Positions 35,370 to 51,330 of a stretch of DNA of 64,000 bases are shown here, piece by piece (position 1 is the first letter of the stretch; the number at the start of each line of letters is the position of its first letter). The stretch spans positions 7,131,383-7,195,382 of the forward strand of contig NC_089732.1 in NCBI RefSeq assembly GCF_035083965.1. Reading direction: 5' to 3'. The DNA is from Branchiostoma lanceolatum. Lineage: Eukaryota; Chordata; Leptocardii; Amphioxiformes; Branchiostomatidae. A program made the translations under genes and the position numbers. Below the pieces are notes generated by a model. It was not told where the DNA came from and made no database searches. It saw only the letters and a list, made by a program, of their open reading frames with translations.

Positions 35370-35724
35370 GCAACCCAAGCAATATTAGGGCCCGAAAATC
35401 AGATTTTGAAAGTCAATTTATCTAGTAATTTCTATACATGATTAGTTCAAGCAACACTATCACAATGTATAGCGACGTCCAACATGCAAAAATATGACGC
35501 CGGTGTGATGTGAGAACTCACTGAAAATCGTCGCAGGGGTTTTTGTAGGCTCGCGAAACTAAGGGAATCATTGTACGCCACGTTTTTGCGCGGTTTTGAA
35601 ATGCTCAAAGTATGACGTCATTACGTAAATGTGCTAGATAGTGTTAGTAACTGTCACTACCATAAATATTTGAGAATCTTTTTTTTTATTTCCATATTTT
35701 AGGCCCTGATATTGCTTTGGTTGC
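35370..35724. mobile_element. MITE with GCAACCCAAGCAATAT-type TIRs, just after the BMP stop codon
   Basis: The left end GCAACCCAAGCAATATTAGG (continuing GCC) is matched by the right end GGCCCTGATATTGCTTTGGT (continuing TGC). The 355 bp element begins 58 bp after the BMP stop, so it probably lies in the 3' UTR. A partial copy is at 32618-32728. Confidence 0.75.
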
Positions 35725-37839
35725 CTTTAAATGAGGAATTGAGCCCAAATGAAAATGGATATCTGTGGAATGAATTTAGTCCTATTTGCTTGTAAAGCAA
35801 GGGCTGTCATCGTAATTGTTCATGTTGAACACTCACTGTATCTGGATTGAGTGAAATGATGAAAAAGGCAGGATAAATTTTCTTTCAAGAAGTTTTCTTA
35901 TTAATATATATCACCATTGTGTACAGTAGGGGATGGTGTTGCATGAAATGCAAATTTTAGTGAAGTTGTACGGCAGGGTTATTTCAAACTCCAGCTGTCT
36001 CCAATGAAGTTGGCGCAATTAAAGCACTTTTCTCAGGATGGCACCATCATGTTAGTAACTTCTCAGGAGACTTACAAGACGCTGTGCTAGCTGGAAACAG
36101 ACTTTAGACGATTACTTTGAGTTGTGCAAATGTTATTATTCTAAGATATTACTTAATTAGCATTCATTCACGAAAGAACTCGACCGACTGAGTTTTTTTC
36201 GTCGTAGTATTGACACTTGAAATGTGCTCATGCTTTCAGAAACAATATATTGTGCTTTCAAATTTGCGCTGTGTCCTACTCTCCAAGCAGAGGAGTGGGC
36301 CCGACTGGTGTTTGATGTGTTTCTAGGCGTTTTTGTCGGGCTTTCTATTTTGTCATGTCTTTTTTTGTCTCACCAACCCAAACATGACAAAGTAGAAAGG
36401 CTGACAAAAACGCCTAAAATACGTCAAAAACCAGCCGGACTCTGCTTGGAGAGTACGATGTCCGAGAAATGGTACACGCCAAATACAGCATATATGCTAC
36501 ACTGATGACAATGAAACTATTTTCTACCTCTCACGTGCATAGGATGTATCACAAAGAGACAAAGTCATGCAGGTGTATAGAAATATTACTGGTCACACTA
36601 ATTCAATGTATTGGTTCTACGAAATATATTAGACAACCTGTCTACAATGTCACCAAATAAATATTTGCTTTGTTTTTCAAGTTGATTTGGATTCGTCTAG
36701 TTCATTTCTTTAGATGTTAGGCAATGTTGATTCGATTATATGGATGACATCCTCTAGCCCTGTGAACCCCAAAACTGATGGGAGCGTGTGAAAAAAAGTT
36801 TGAAAATCATTATGAAATCTAAGTGGTCTGGAAGGTTGAACAAATGACTAAACACACCGAACAATACATTCTTCATTTTTGCTTATTTTGCAGCTGCTAA
36901 GCCGTTCGAGTTACAGTTTAATCGAAAACGTTTTTTGAACATTTTAAAGGACGAAATTTGATGTGCGCACGGATGTCATCCATACAATCAAATCAACATG
37001 GCCTGATTTGGTAGCGGGAGTATGCTATTTTGATGCTACCTCTGATTTTGAAAAAAAAAAAGGGGATGTCATTCACCATTTGGGATATCAATCAAGCCCA
37101 ACATGGTAATATTTTGGTACCAACAGTTGAAGAAGGTCTAAAGCTATTACAGTTTTATCAATTTTAACGAATTAATGTTAAAGGTTCAAAATACATCTGA
37201 TAATGAAAGTTATCACTTAAAAAAGAGTGGCTTATATCAGTTCATCACGATTAGCTTATTGTGTTGTATTGAGTTGAAATTATAAAATTGAAGCCAAACT
37301 TTGAAAAGATATATTTTCATCAGCTATGTATACGTTAGCACAAGATCTCATCTGAATCACAAATTTGGCTATCAAAATATCTAAAATCAAGGGACCACTA
37401 TAGCTGACCGCACTGTATGTTTTTTTAATGCAATCTAATTTTTTAAACAATAATACTTATTACAGATGACAAAGGGTCAAAAAAATTACGTGGTTTCTAT
37501 CACTAGGGAGGGACGAGGAGTGATAGCGCTCAAACGTGTCAAGGATCGATGTAGCTTTGATTTCAAACAGTTTCGGCCTTTATATGGACTTGTCTACGCT
37601 GTATGTAGTAGTCAAGATTCAGGGGAGCTAGTTGATAAGTTTGAAAGCATCACGTCGTAGTACTATATTTTGGATTGCGGGAGATAAAGGTAGTGGAATA
37701 TTTTTCACTAATTCAAAAATATTTTCAATTGATTATCTCTGAAGGATTTTATATATTTATCGAAATATTTACTCTATGCCACAGATTGTGCATAAGTCGC
37801 GTTTGGATGCGCTCGGACTGTTACTAACCAAAACAAAGA
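35725..37839. other. Intergenic interval between the BMP gene and the ZDHHC21-like promoter
   Basis: No gene is recognised. It includes the hairpin MITE at 36277-36455 and AT-rich unique sequence. A 64-codon frame at 37466-37660 matches no family I know. Confidence 0.5.
36277..36455. mobile_element. Hairpin MITE with TACTCTCCAAGCAGAG ends
   Basis: TACTCTCCAAGCAGAG at the left pairs with CTCTGCTTGGAGAGTA at the right. Inside, CTAGGCGTTTTTGTCGGGCT pairs with GGCTGACAAAAACGCCTAAA. The 179 bp element is almost entirely palindromic and non-coding. Confidence 0.85.
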
Positions 37840-37914
37840 TGGCGGACCAAGTGCTTTGAAATTTTGATACTTACATTATAACAGTTCTCAACGCTCTCGT
37901 TGAACAGTTTCAAG
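37840..37914 (+). promoter_or_regulatory. Probable promoter and non-coding first exon of the ZDHHC21-like gene
   Basis: CAAAGATGGCGGACC fits the YY1-type AAGATGGCGGC element often found just downstream of metazoan housekeeping start sites. Seventy bases later TTTCAAG|GTAAGATAG (37914/37915) is a strong splice donor. The next acceptor in the same direction with gene support is TCATCTTGCAG|GTACAGG before the ZDHHC21-like coding start. The link is an inference. Confidence 0.45.
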
Positions 37915-38628
37915 GTAAGATAGTTACATTTTTGAGTGTAAGACGCTCTATTGTAACATTTTTGACATCATTGAACTGTGCTGTAGAAGAATCTGCCAAT
38001 TACGTTGTGTTTTCTATAACTGTGGGAGGGGGGCGTCTTGTCAAGATGATAAATTACATGTATATTTGAGTGGTCTATAACGTAACGCACATGACGTTAT
38101 AATTTGCTTGGTCGCATCATGTGCCAGTATGTATTGAATGTTTTGTAGAGCTCAACTTCCAGTTATGCCTGTTTAGTGTTAGCTATAGCTAATGTACGTA
38201 CTAGTAGATAGCAATGAATATAAACAGCACACCATAAATATAGTAACGTTATAAGAGTATTCCGTCTGTTGTACATGTACACCACGTGTAGAGCTGTATA
38301 CATATTGTCCTGCTATAGTTAACAAGGCTACTGCAAACCATTTGTTTCTGTCATTTGTATGTTTTTGTTTGTTCATACTTAAAACTGCCTGCATAGTGCA
38401 ACAGTTTTGTACATAGTAGGATTGGTCTGGACCAATCATAGGGAATTACTCTGACCTCCGCTCGTGCCACGCTCATTCTGCAAAATCGGCCGTTCCCAAA
38501 CGGCCGGCTCGCCTCCCGTGCAATGTATACCTACTAAACTGCGTAAGACCAGCTGCAGACTGATAGGCTTGATCCACTCACATTGGGATGAAACCCTACT
38601 CGTTTTAACAAAGTGTGGTGGGTTCTTG

Positions 38629-39602
38629 TACAGTCAAACCTGTATTAGCGGTCACCTTTGCATAGCGGCCACCTGCCCAGAGTGGTCACTTTTTGTCGGT
38701 CCCTTGGATTTTTCCCATTGACATAAGCATTAAGAATTAGGCTATAGCGGCCACCTGTCCAACGCGGTCGCGGCCAGACGATTTTCGGTCCCGCGAGTAC
38801 AGTAACACTGCCGATAACGGTCCCGGCGCGCCGGTAGAAGCCGCATCGCCACCGCACGCCGGGTTCAAAATCTTCATTTTTTCACGCCGTTATCAAATTT
38901 ATGTGGACTCAAATGGATAGGATAATAATAAAGAAAGCCAGAATGTTTCATCTTTGTTAGAAAATCCATGGTTTGACGCGAAGTCAAGCATAAATGAGTC
39001 ATAAATTTCTTCACATGGCTAATGCGTTTGGACATCGTGGCAAAATTGTCCATTTCTGTGCATTTCGACTGGACAAATATTACGGCAGCTTTTTGAAAAA
39101 TACAACCCGCACATGTACCTGATGCGGTAAGTTCGCAAAATGTTTGAATGTCGGCCCAATTTCCGTTTTCCCCGGAAAATTCATACAAAATTGTGTCCAA
39201 AACGTGCTTCGGGCTTTCGCGCGATTTGCAAAATGGCGCTGATAGTGAGCAGCACAAAGGTCAACGGAAGACACCACTGTTACGGAGGTATAATGTGCTA
39301 AATTTATTTTGCTGCAAAGTATCACTGAGGATAATTAATTTAATAAAAGCTTCAAAATAAATATGAATAACATCAATATGATGTAAAATTTGGGCTATTG
39401 CAATTTTCTGAAAAGAAAAAAGCCATCAAAAAAGACCGACCTAAAATGTGACTTACCTATGCAATGTTTACATGTGTACTGTATGGTGAATAAATGCATC
39501 TCAGTTGGTACTGAAAACTGAGGTCAATTAATCGACCTTTTCTCCATAGCGGCCAGTTTTCGACAGTCCCTTGAGTGACCGCTATAGACAGGTTTGACTG
39601 TA
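38629..39602. mobile_element. 974 bp TIR element with TACAGTCAAACCTGT ends
   Basis: TACAGTCAAACCTGTATTAG with CGGTCACC at the left is matched by GGTGACCGCT-type sequence ending ATAGACAGGTTTGACTGTA at the right (TGACCGCTATAGACAGG). Subterminal CATAGCGGCCA motifs repeat at both ends. Terminal TA dinucleotides suit TA-targeting transposons (Tc1/mariner/pogo type), but I do not recognise a transposase: the longest inner frame (38874-39257, minus) matches nothing I know. Likely non-autonomous. Confidence 0.75.
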
Positions 39603-39681
39603 CATGCTTAGTTGTAGCTGTCCTCAAACACGGGAGCTCTAGATCTGACTTTATATCACATATGAGAGGATGTCCCTAACT

Positions 39682-39709
39682 AAGGAGGTTTTATTGATAA
39701 AACCTCCTT
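39682..39709. repeat. Short perfect hairpin, AAGGAGGTTTTAT family
   Basis: AAGGAGGTTTTAT (39682-39694) and ATAAAACCTCCTT (39697-39709) are exact reverse complements around a 2-base spacer. Related to the hairpins at 15659-15690 and 49509-49540. Confidence 0.75.
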
Positions 39710-39712
39710 GCC

Positions 39713-39880
39713 CTAACTGAAGCTAGGTACTCATTTACACCTGAGTTGAGTGAAGAAATAGGTGTACACTGCCTTTCCCAAAGGCTCAAATTAAGGCCTA
39801 CTTTGGATTAAAACCCAGAATCTTTAGATTCTAGTGCTTGATAGGTTGACAATCTTAACCACAAGACCTGAACTATCCAC
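39713..39880 (-). mobile_element. tRNA-derived SINE (minus strand)
   Basis: Plus-strand GAAGCTAGGTACTCATTTAC, CACTGCCTTTCCCAAAGGC and AACCACAAGACCTGAAC are the same body and degraded tRNA-like head as at 6735-6890. It sits just upstream of the first ZDHHC21-like coding exon. Confidence 0.6.
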
Positions 39881-40021
39881 CTCATTCTTCTTTAATGTCA
39901 TCAGTGCCCTATCATCTTGCAGGTACAGGTGGGCTGCTTGCACCACTACGTCCCAGTGACTACCTCCATGCCAGGAGGTTCCCTGTCTAACCTCCTTACC
40001 CTGTGCGAGTGCCCAGGAACC

Positions 40022-44354
<4,333 letters not shown>

Positions 44355-44374
<20 letters not shown>

Positions 44375-44790
44375 AACTCTATGGAGGAAGTTATAATGGG
44401 CACAATTACAGGCTTCATGGAGGTTATTGTATTGAATACAGACACATAACTGGAGCTCTGTGGACATACAATGTAGTTGCAATGTAATAACCTTATTACT
44501 GTTTATGAGACACATGTGGAGCTCTGTGGAGATAGATATGTAATACTACATACTAGGGCACTGTGGAGGTAACTATAAACAAGCCATGGCTACTAACAAT
44601 CGAAAAAAGCCTTCACGCTTTGCCTCATTCTCAGGACTAACTCTTGAACTTCACCACTTTACCTTACTCCTGTTTAGACACATGTAAAGGCTCCTTGGAG
44701 GTAATTTTGATACATACTTCTGCAAATAAACTTGTAGGATAGGAGGTCCGTGGAGATAATATTGACAGGTGCACCTACTACAAACATGGG
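44355..44790 (+). repeat. Degenerate tandem repeat starting in the last ZDHHC21-like codons
   Basis: Variants of CAGACACATGTAGAACTCTA followed by TGGAGG recur at about 44361 (across the stop codon), 44439 (CAGACACATAACTGGAGCTC), 44507 (GAGACACATGTGGAGCTCTG) and 44678 (TAGACACATGTAAAGGCTCC), with shorter GTGGAGGTAA pieces between. The array runs into the 3' UTR. Confidence 0.65.
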
Positions 44791-47700
44791 TAGAGGCTTC
44801 ATAAAGCTGATTTTCCATATCTTAGTGCAATCAGATATACGTAGAACTTAAAATTAATGTCAGCAATATGAACAACTGCAGAACTAGACCACTACGGGTG
44901 TGTATAGAGCATGTTATGAATTGGGACATAATGGTAATGTTATGCATGTATTACTCTAGTAGCTAACTGTATCTACATTATTTACTAATACTGAATCCAA
45001 TCACTCCTTTTGAATGTGCGGTATTTGCATGGTTCACCTATGTATATATATGCCACAGTATATAATACTATATATATAGGATGGAGAATGACCTGGCTTG
45101 AAAAGCTGTTGTACAGATACTATTTTACCACAAGCCAACTTGTGAACTTAAAGACAATGGCCAGTCATGAACATTAAGTCTTTAATTACATAGTATTCTA
45201 GGTCAGGTGGCTATGTGCATGAAGGTGGGATAGATAGAGGCTGGTAGTGCCTAAATGGCTCTGGTTAACAGTGTGCAATGTTTTCTCTTGCCAGACAATG
45301 AATGACTACTATTTGTCAAACTCATAAGAAAAATGGAAGCAGCTATTTGTATGTTCAAAGTAGAAGTTCTTATATTATATTTGAATTTTGTGAAGGACTT
45401 TTTGAAACTTATTTTTTGAAGAACTTTTTGAAACTTGTTGCAATCATGAAAATTCAAGTTGTAGAGGGATATAGTGTTGTGTGGGGTGAGGACAACAGGG
45501 TGTATTCATTACTACTGTCAAACTTTCTATTTAAGGAGAAATGAATCTGGAAGAGCTGTAGCATGGGTAGGGTAGATCAGTGTTGGAAATAGTTACAGGA
45601 GGAGTTGAAAAAAAGTTTGGTAGAAGACACTTGACAGAACTAAATGGAGAAAGAAATTTGAATGAATAGTTGATTTCTGGTCGAAAATGTTGGATTTGGA
45701 GGACTTATTTTTTCGTTTATGAAAATGGAATAATGGATAACTGTATTTGAAAACTTTCATTTGCCTAGCTTTAGTATGAGCTACTAACTGCACAAAACAA
45801 AATGACAGGCCTAGATTGAAATAATATTTAAGGCTTATAATGGCAGCTGTTAGATTATTATGGAAAATCCCATTATGATGGTCTAACCAAGTCTTCTTAA
45901 TGAAATGTGACAGGGCATCTTTGTATTTATGCACTTGTGAAAGTCTTTGTATATCTATATTTATGGCACTTGAAATGGATCATAGAAAACCCAACATTTG
46001 TTTATGATCACCATGACACTTGTATCTTGTAGTACCAATATGATGCAATAGAGGGAGCACATGCCATTTCTAAAGAATTTTTTAGTTTGTAGCAAACTTG
46101 TATCAAAGTTTTTCACAATTTGAATCCGGTTTTGCAACAGATTTGCAACAGCATTAGTTTATAAGATTATGGATTATAAGGAACATTGTGCACACTGTAA
46201 AAACTGAATGAGCATGAAATGCATGTATTTTGATTGTAAGTCTAATAAGAAGTCTTTTTTTATATATCTTAGTTCATGTTGTATTTAATTTGACATACAG
46301 ATATATGTCGATCTGTCCTCTGGTGATTGTGAAATTTTGTTTGATTTATTTGTGAACAAAGAGGGAAATGTGAACTACTAGAAGCTTGTTTGTGTCTGGG
46401 TATTTCTTGTCTACTACATTTAGGTTTTAGCCCACAAGCATGGTAAAAACAAGTTTTTTTAAAGTACATGTACTGTAATACAAACACCTCGTAGCTTACT
46501 CAGTGCAAACTGTATGAAGACGAAAGTCTGCCAAAGAGTTTTAAAGTCACCTACAGGCTACACATACACATACGGCAGATTCCAGCTTAGTTGCGGACGG
46601 TCTCACAGCGACCTCTCTCATCTTTGGTCAGTACTGCAGTACCATAGGTCACACGTTGGAGATGGTTGTTCGGAAGTCGACTAATACATGCGTTAGGAAG
46701 TGTTCACAACAGCTAAACTTCATATTAAGGAACGATTGCTCTTCTTGAAGAGTGTTTTGTGTGACAGAACAGTAGTTTTTCCACAGAGGGTACATTTTAT
46801 TAGATTCATAAGTCACATTTCCATCTATCCCCTTCAGCGCTACAGCAAGGATTAGCCTGGTTCTTGAGCACGTGCGTTCATTCAACACTTGTTAGTTTCC
46901 TGTTGCTTCCACATGTTTCTCAGCCTCATTTCAAATCTCATTTTAACACTCATGTCAAATCTCGTTTGATGCACGATAGCCCTGAAAGCAAGTGAACAGA
47001 ACAGAACTGAACACGCACGTATGCATTAGTGCAGTTTGAACAACGTATGCTAAACGGCGCTTTTGCATTACCGCGTTTTATGTAAACAACGCCCACGTAC
47101 ACTTAGTGGTTTTTCCATGAATTCCGAACTCTGGAAATGACAGAATACCACGAATCGTTTCGCCGCTTGCAAAACAAGCAACACGGAAATTGAAGTGCCT
47201 TTTACTTCAATCAAGCATTAGTTAAGTCAACTAGTGGTTTGCAGCAATGTGCTGACATGCCGGAGAAACAGACGGAGAGCCCGAAGAAGCGACGGTCTTG
47301 TGTCTCTAATCGAGTCGAAGTTGAGTGGGAGAGATAGCTGACATTCCCCGCCTGTGATGGCAGTGACGCCCCAAACGGTGGCGTGTTTTATCTGTACGGT
47401 CAAGAACAGAGCTGTTGCTGTTGGGAGGAAGGAGAACTATGTAACGTATGGGGTGATTCGCGCGGTTAGCGGAGTCAGTCCTTATGTCTTGCTTCCATTG
47501 CTCAGTAGACAGTTTTGACAACACATCAACTATGCGTGACATCTCACCCACCATGCTAGTACTTTGATAAAGATTGATAAAACATCTTTTAAAAAAAACA
47601 AGAAAAAAAACTCCACCCTTCTGTTTGAAAGCAGTGATTATATGCTGGCAACTTCTCTAAGTTATCAAGTTAAATTTATTGTAAAGAATCCTCATAAACT

Positions 47701-49078
47701 AAGTTGAAACAAGATTTAGTGACCATCCCTGTGCATATGACAGTGTTACTAACGTTACAACTGACAGAAAAAAACGCCACAATATTCCATTTCATATAAA
47801 TGATCTGTGTTTTGACTTGGTATTCAGTCATCCCGCCAAACTACCAAGTCAAAACATGGTTCAACACAGTTCGACAGCCACAGACGTCTTCAATTATCGA
47901 GTAGGCCATGATTTTGCTTTACTTTTAACTTGAGCTCGATAGACAGAAACCGTATGGTATGTGCTCTTTCCAAGGTGGAGGTCCTTTATACAGGCCTGGA
48001 GTCTTGTAAACGTAGTAAATTACAAACGTGTTGTGAGGGTGTGGCGAGTGTTCTTGTTGCATGACTTGTAGTGTTCGGTTGCCGAAGGACAGGTGTGTAC
48101 GGTTGGCAGGTGTCCAGGTGAGATCTAGGTCAACCTGTCACCGACTGGAGCGGTGATGGACGTCATCAGTGACCCGCAGGGCGATGTCAAGGCGCCCGGT
48201 CTGTTTGCAATTTTCGCTCGGCAAAAATACACTTGAACGAAGAAGTAAGGCGGGGAGAATTAAGCAGAGTGGAGTGTGTGTATATTTTTCCATTTGTTTC
48301 ACAAAAGCATCGCCGTAATAAGATAAAGGTAAATGTCGTCATGGTTTGTAGAGCAAAAAGGCAGAGAATCTCACTAAACTTTTCGTCTCAGTTTGCCCTT
48401 CTTAAAGATACTTTGAAAAGTACTGTAGTTACAAGACACCTTTTCAACAACACTGTCACTACCGGTATTGAATATATCCGGGTATTAAAGGCCAATCTAT
48501 AACGCACAACCGTTTGCAAATCGTTTATGTAACGATGATATTATCTATCTACCGCACTGTCGCCAGAGACTATATGTTGCATTCATTCATCATGAAAACG
48601 TTATCAAATCATCATGCTATCCGTCAAAAATTTCTTCTTTGATATTGCAACAAACGTTTGTGATTTATCCAGTGTTATTTAAGGTGAACGAGCCCGCGGA
48701 AGACAAATCATTTTTAAGTAACGAACAAGCCGAAGACTGACTAAGCCTGTAGCGTGTAACGTTACGTGAATGGAATCCTCTAACGTTAGTAGTATAGCTG
48801 ATGTAAGATTTCAAGTTCACCAGTACGCGCCGTCACCGCAATGCGAATGGAAAACTTCCAGATGTTTCCCAACTCTTGTCAAATGAAAACATCTGTATCC
48901 TCCTAGGGTGCAGTTTGCGGCACTCGAAGCGAACGGAAGTATCGTTTTTCGTGGAAGTTTGAATTGAGAACGTTTTCTGGGAAGGGTCAAGTTTTAGATT
49001 TCCCGGTGACGTTCTCAGACGTGGTCGGCCCCTCCCTGCTCTGTAACCGCGGAAATATAACTCTGTGTGGGCAGTTAT

Positions 49079-49190
49079 TAGCCTGGGTACCATCTTCCGT
49101 CGGTACCCAATCTTTTCGCTTGCTAACCACGGAATCCACCAGCGGTTACTACCGAGGATCAAGGTCCTTGGGACGATGGTAGCCAGGCTA
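49079..49190. mobile_element. 112 bp TIR element with a 9 bp target site duplication
   Basis: TAGCCTGGGTACCATC at the left pairs with GATGGTAGCCAGGCTA at the right. GGCAGTTAT occurs directly on both sides (49070-49078 and 49191-49199), a perfect 9 bp duplication. The ends resemble the element at 23035-23141. A 9-10 bp duplication suits Mutator-like elements, but no transposase is present to confirm this. Confidence 0.85.
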
Positions 49191-49508
49191 GGCAGTTATA
49201 GTCGTCAATTTACCTCTGAACAGCCGTTATCATACTTAACCCGAAAGTCACATTGCAAACCACGAACGTGGCTATATTTTTTCATATATTTCACTGCGTT
49301 GCAAAATCATCAGAGGTAGACTGAATGGACTTCGACATTACTGACCCGTAAACATGTTTTTTTGGAAACGCGAGGAATGTGTTTTTGTTTTTCGACACTA
49401 ATGTTTATTTTGTGCTTTTTACCGAAAGATGAAACTCTCCATATAGTCTTAGTCTTCTTCTCATAGTACATATATGTATAAGAATTCGATCACACGTATG
49501 AGTCGTAT

Positions 49509-49540
49509 CAAGGAGGTTATATTTAACCGTTACCTCCTTG
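49509..49540. repeat. Short imperfect hairpin, CAAGGAGGT family
   Basis: CAAGGAGGT and ACCTCCTTG pair around a ~14 base centre. Likely a diverged relative of the hairpins at 15659-15690 and 39682-39709. Confidence 0.5.
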
Positions 49541-50681
49541 GTCGCATGGAAAAAGTTTCTACTGATTCGGAAGTCCGTAAATCCATTAATTTCTCCTTGC
49601 ACATTTATGATATTAAGGGTTAGCACATTTATGGGTAACTTTCTTGAGCACAAACGTTAGGTAACGTTAACGTTACATGTTGTGCTAAAAATCCCGAACT
49701 TCTCCTAGGCGCTCTGATACTTGCCGCTGTCCGGCACTGTCCAGCTGAAGGCGGCTGGCGTCCACTGATTGCAGGGGCGTGGCTACCCGTGTTGATTTGG
49801 CGGGAAACTGGACTAATGCCAGCACGTGCAATGCATGGCAACAATGTGTAAACAGGGTGGAAGGTCTCATGCTCAATTACGCAATGCACAAACATGCAAT
49901 GTACATGTGCTTATCGTTATTTGGCATTTGTTAGAATTTCCAAGCGTTCTATCTTTCATTTGCTGTCATTTTGTTAATGATTTGATGACGTTTGATAACT
50001 ATTGTCAATTCATAAATGGGAATATTAAAGGAAAATTATGGAAAGTGCGCCAGTGTTGGAAATAAAATGCGAGTTTTTGTTTTATCTTAAAAATGACTTT
50101 CTGCCGGTTTCTTCTGGTGCTATTAAAGTAAGTGGGACAAGAAGTCCAATCTCTATAACGTTAACATGCAATGCAAATGTCGTAGTTCGTACTTCCCGAC
50201 ACAAAAGTAAACGTTTCCTAGAAACTTTGTCAAGTCTTTTTACTTTTAGTGTCCATTGTCTCACTGTCCTTTCAGCTAACCACACAATATCAGGCCTGTC
50301 ACGGGAGTGTTTATGTGTCCAACTCTGGTCACGTCCGAAAAGTCGCCACACGACCTATAAAGTTCGCCACTACCCCATTGGGGGATTTGCCACCAAGTTC
50401 GAAACTGCGTCATAAGGCCCGGGGTGGAATGACACGGAAAAAGTCAGAGCTAACATCACATAACTCTGACAAAAGATAGCTCGAAAGTTCCGCTGTTTAT
50501 CCCCGCCCTAAAATCTGGTCTATACCTTCGTACACCTACGACACTTCTTGAAAGAATATATGTTTACAGTTTTGATCAAAGTAGGTATTCTCGCCAGAGA
50601 ATCGATAAACGTCACCCATCCTACATGTCAATCACCCTAGGGGGTGAGTCACCTTTTGCGGCCTCTGATTGGTCAGTAATT

Positions 50682-50696
50682 TTGGCCCCGTTCCAA
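50682..50696 (+). promoter_or_regulatory. NFI-type binding site upstream of the NFI gene
   Basis: TTGGCCCCGTTCCAA matches the NFI consensus TTGGC(N5)GCCAA at 9 of 10 defined positions. A CCAAT-type box (GATTGG at 50667) lies nearby. It is ~640 bp before the first NFI coding codon. Auto-regulation is an inference. Confidence 0.4.
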
Positions 50697-50699
50697 TAA

Positions 50700-50758
50700 G
50701 GAAGGAGCAGGCGGAGCCAAAAAGTGAAAGGATACGCCTCAAGTTAGTGTACTGGCAG
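50700..50758 (+). other. Possible NFI non-coding first exon
   Basis: The segment ends ACTGGCAG|GTAAGATATG, a near-ideal splice donor at 50758/50759. A matching acceptor GTTTCCTTCAG|TATC lies at 51176/51177, giving a second exon 51177-51339 that contains the NFI start codon. This is based only on splice-site quality and position. Confidence 0.35.
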
Positions 50759-51330
50759 GTAAGATATGTAAATGATGTCTTTTGAAACTTTTTAAACAGT
50801 TTATAAACCCAAATCATTTGCGTGTTATATGTAATTTCGAGAATATTTACCCCCATTTTACATGCGACCAGCATTCAGTGAACGATTTATACTAACTCTA
50901 CGGCACCGTAATCGTTTACAAACCATTCCGTAGACTAAATCATTTTATGAATGTACTAGATCTTTCCTCCCATTAAAGCGCTTCAGCGTTAATTGGCGGG
51001 ATGCCAGGTTGATTGACAGGCGGCGCAGCAGTGGCGACACGGAAATAAACAGCGTTGTGGTGGCAAAACAGATTGCACAACACAGAATCAGTATTTTTAC
51101 TACGCCACAGCACAAGTTTGGGAGAATCCAGAAGCTCCGAGTCTTCAGCTGGGGCATTATCGTGTGTTTCCTTCAGTATCGATCCGCTGAGGCCTCGCTC
51201 AGCTGACTTCCCAGACGATCTGCACGGCGATCGCTGCGGCAGGAGCTGGGATAGACCCGAGCAGAGAGCGACAGCACCACGGCATGCGACTGCAGGTCCG
51301 TTAGCCAAAACGGGCGCCAAATCCAAGACC

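Larger units (their letters stand above)
44791..50681. other. Intergenic interval between ZDHHC21-like and NFI genes
   Basis: No gene is recognised. Open frames are short; minus-strand frames at 46649-46888 and 47306-47554 match no family I know. The start is probably ZDHHC21-like 3' UTR. Elements found: MITE 49079-49190 and hairpin 49509-49540. From about 47 kb on, the sequence is more CpG-rich, suggesting NFI regulatory DNA. Confidence 0.5.

Noticed and set aside
37466..37660. 64-codon frame (MTKGQKNYV...) between the BMP and ZDHHC21-like genes
   Set aside because: Short, isolated, no family resemblance and in AT-rich unique DNA; I cannot support it as a gene.
38874..39325. Minus-strand frames inside the 974 bp TIR element as a possible transposase
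   Set aside because: No DDE, helix-turn-helix or other transposase motif is visible, and the frames overlap each other.
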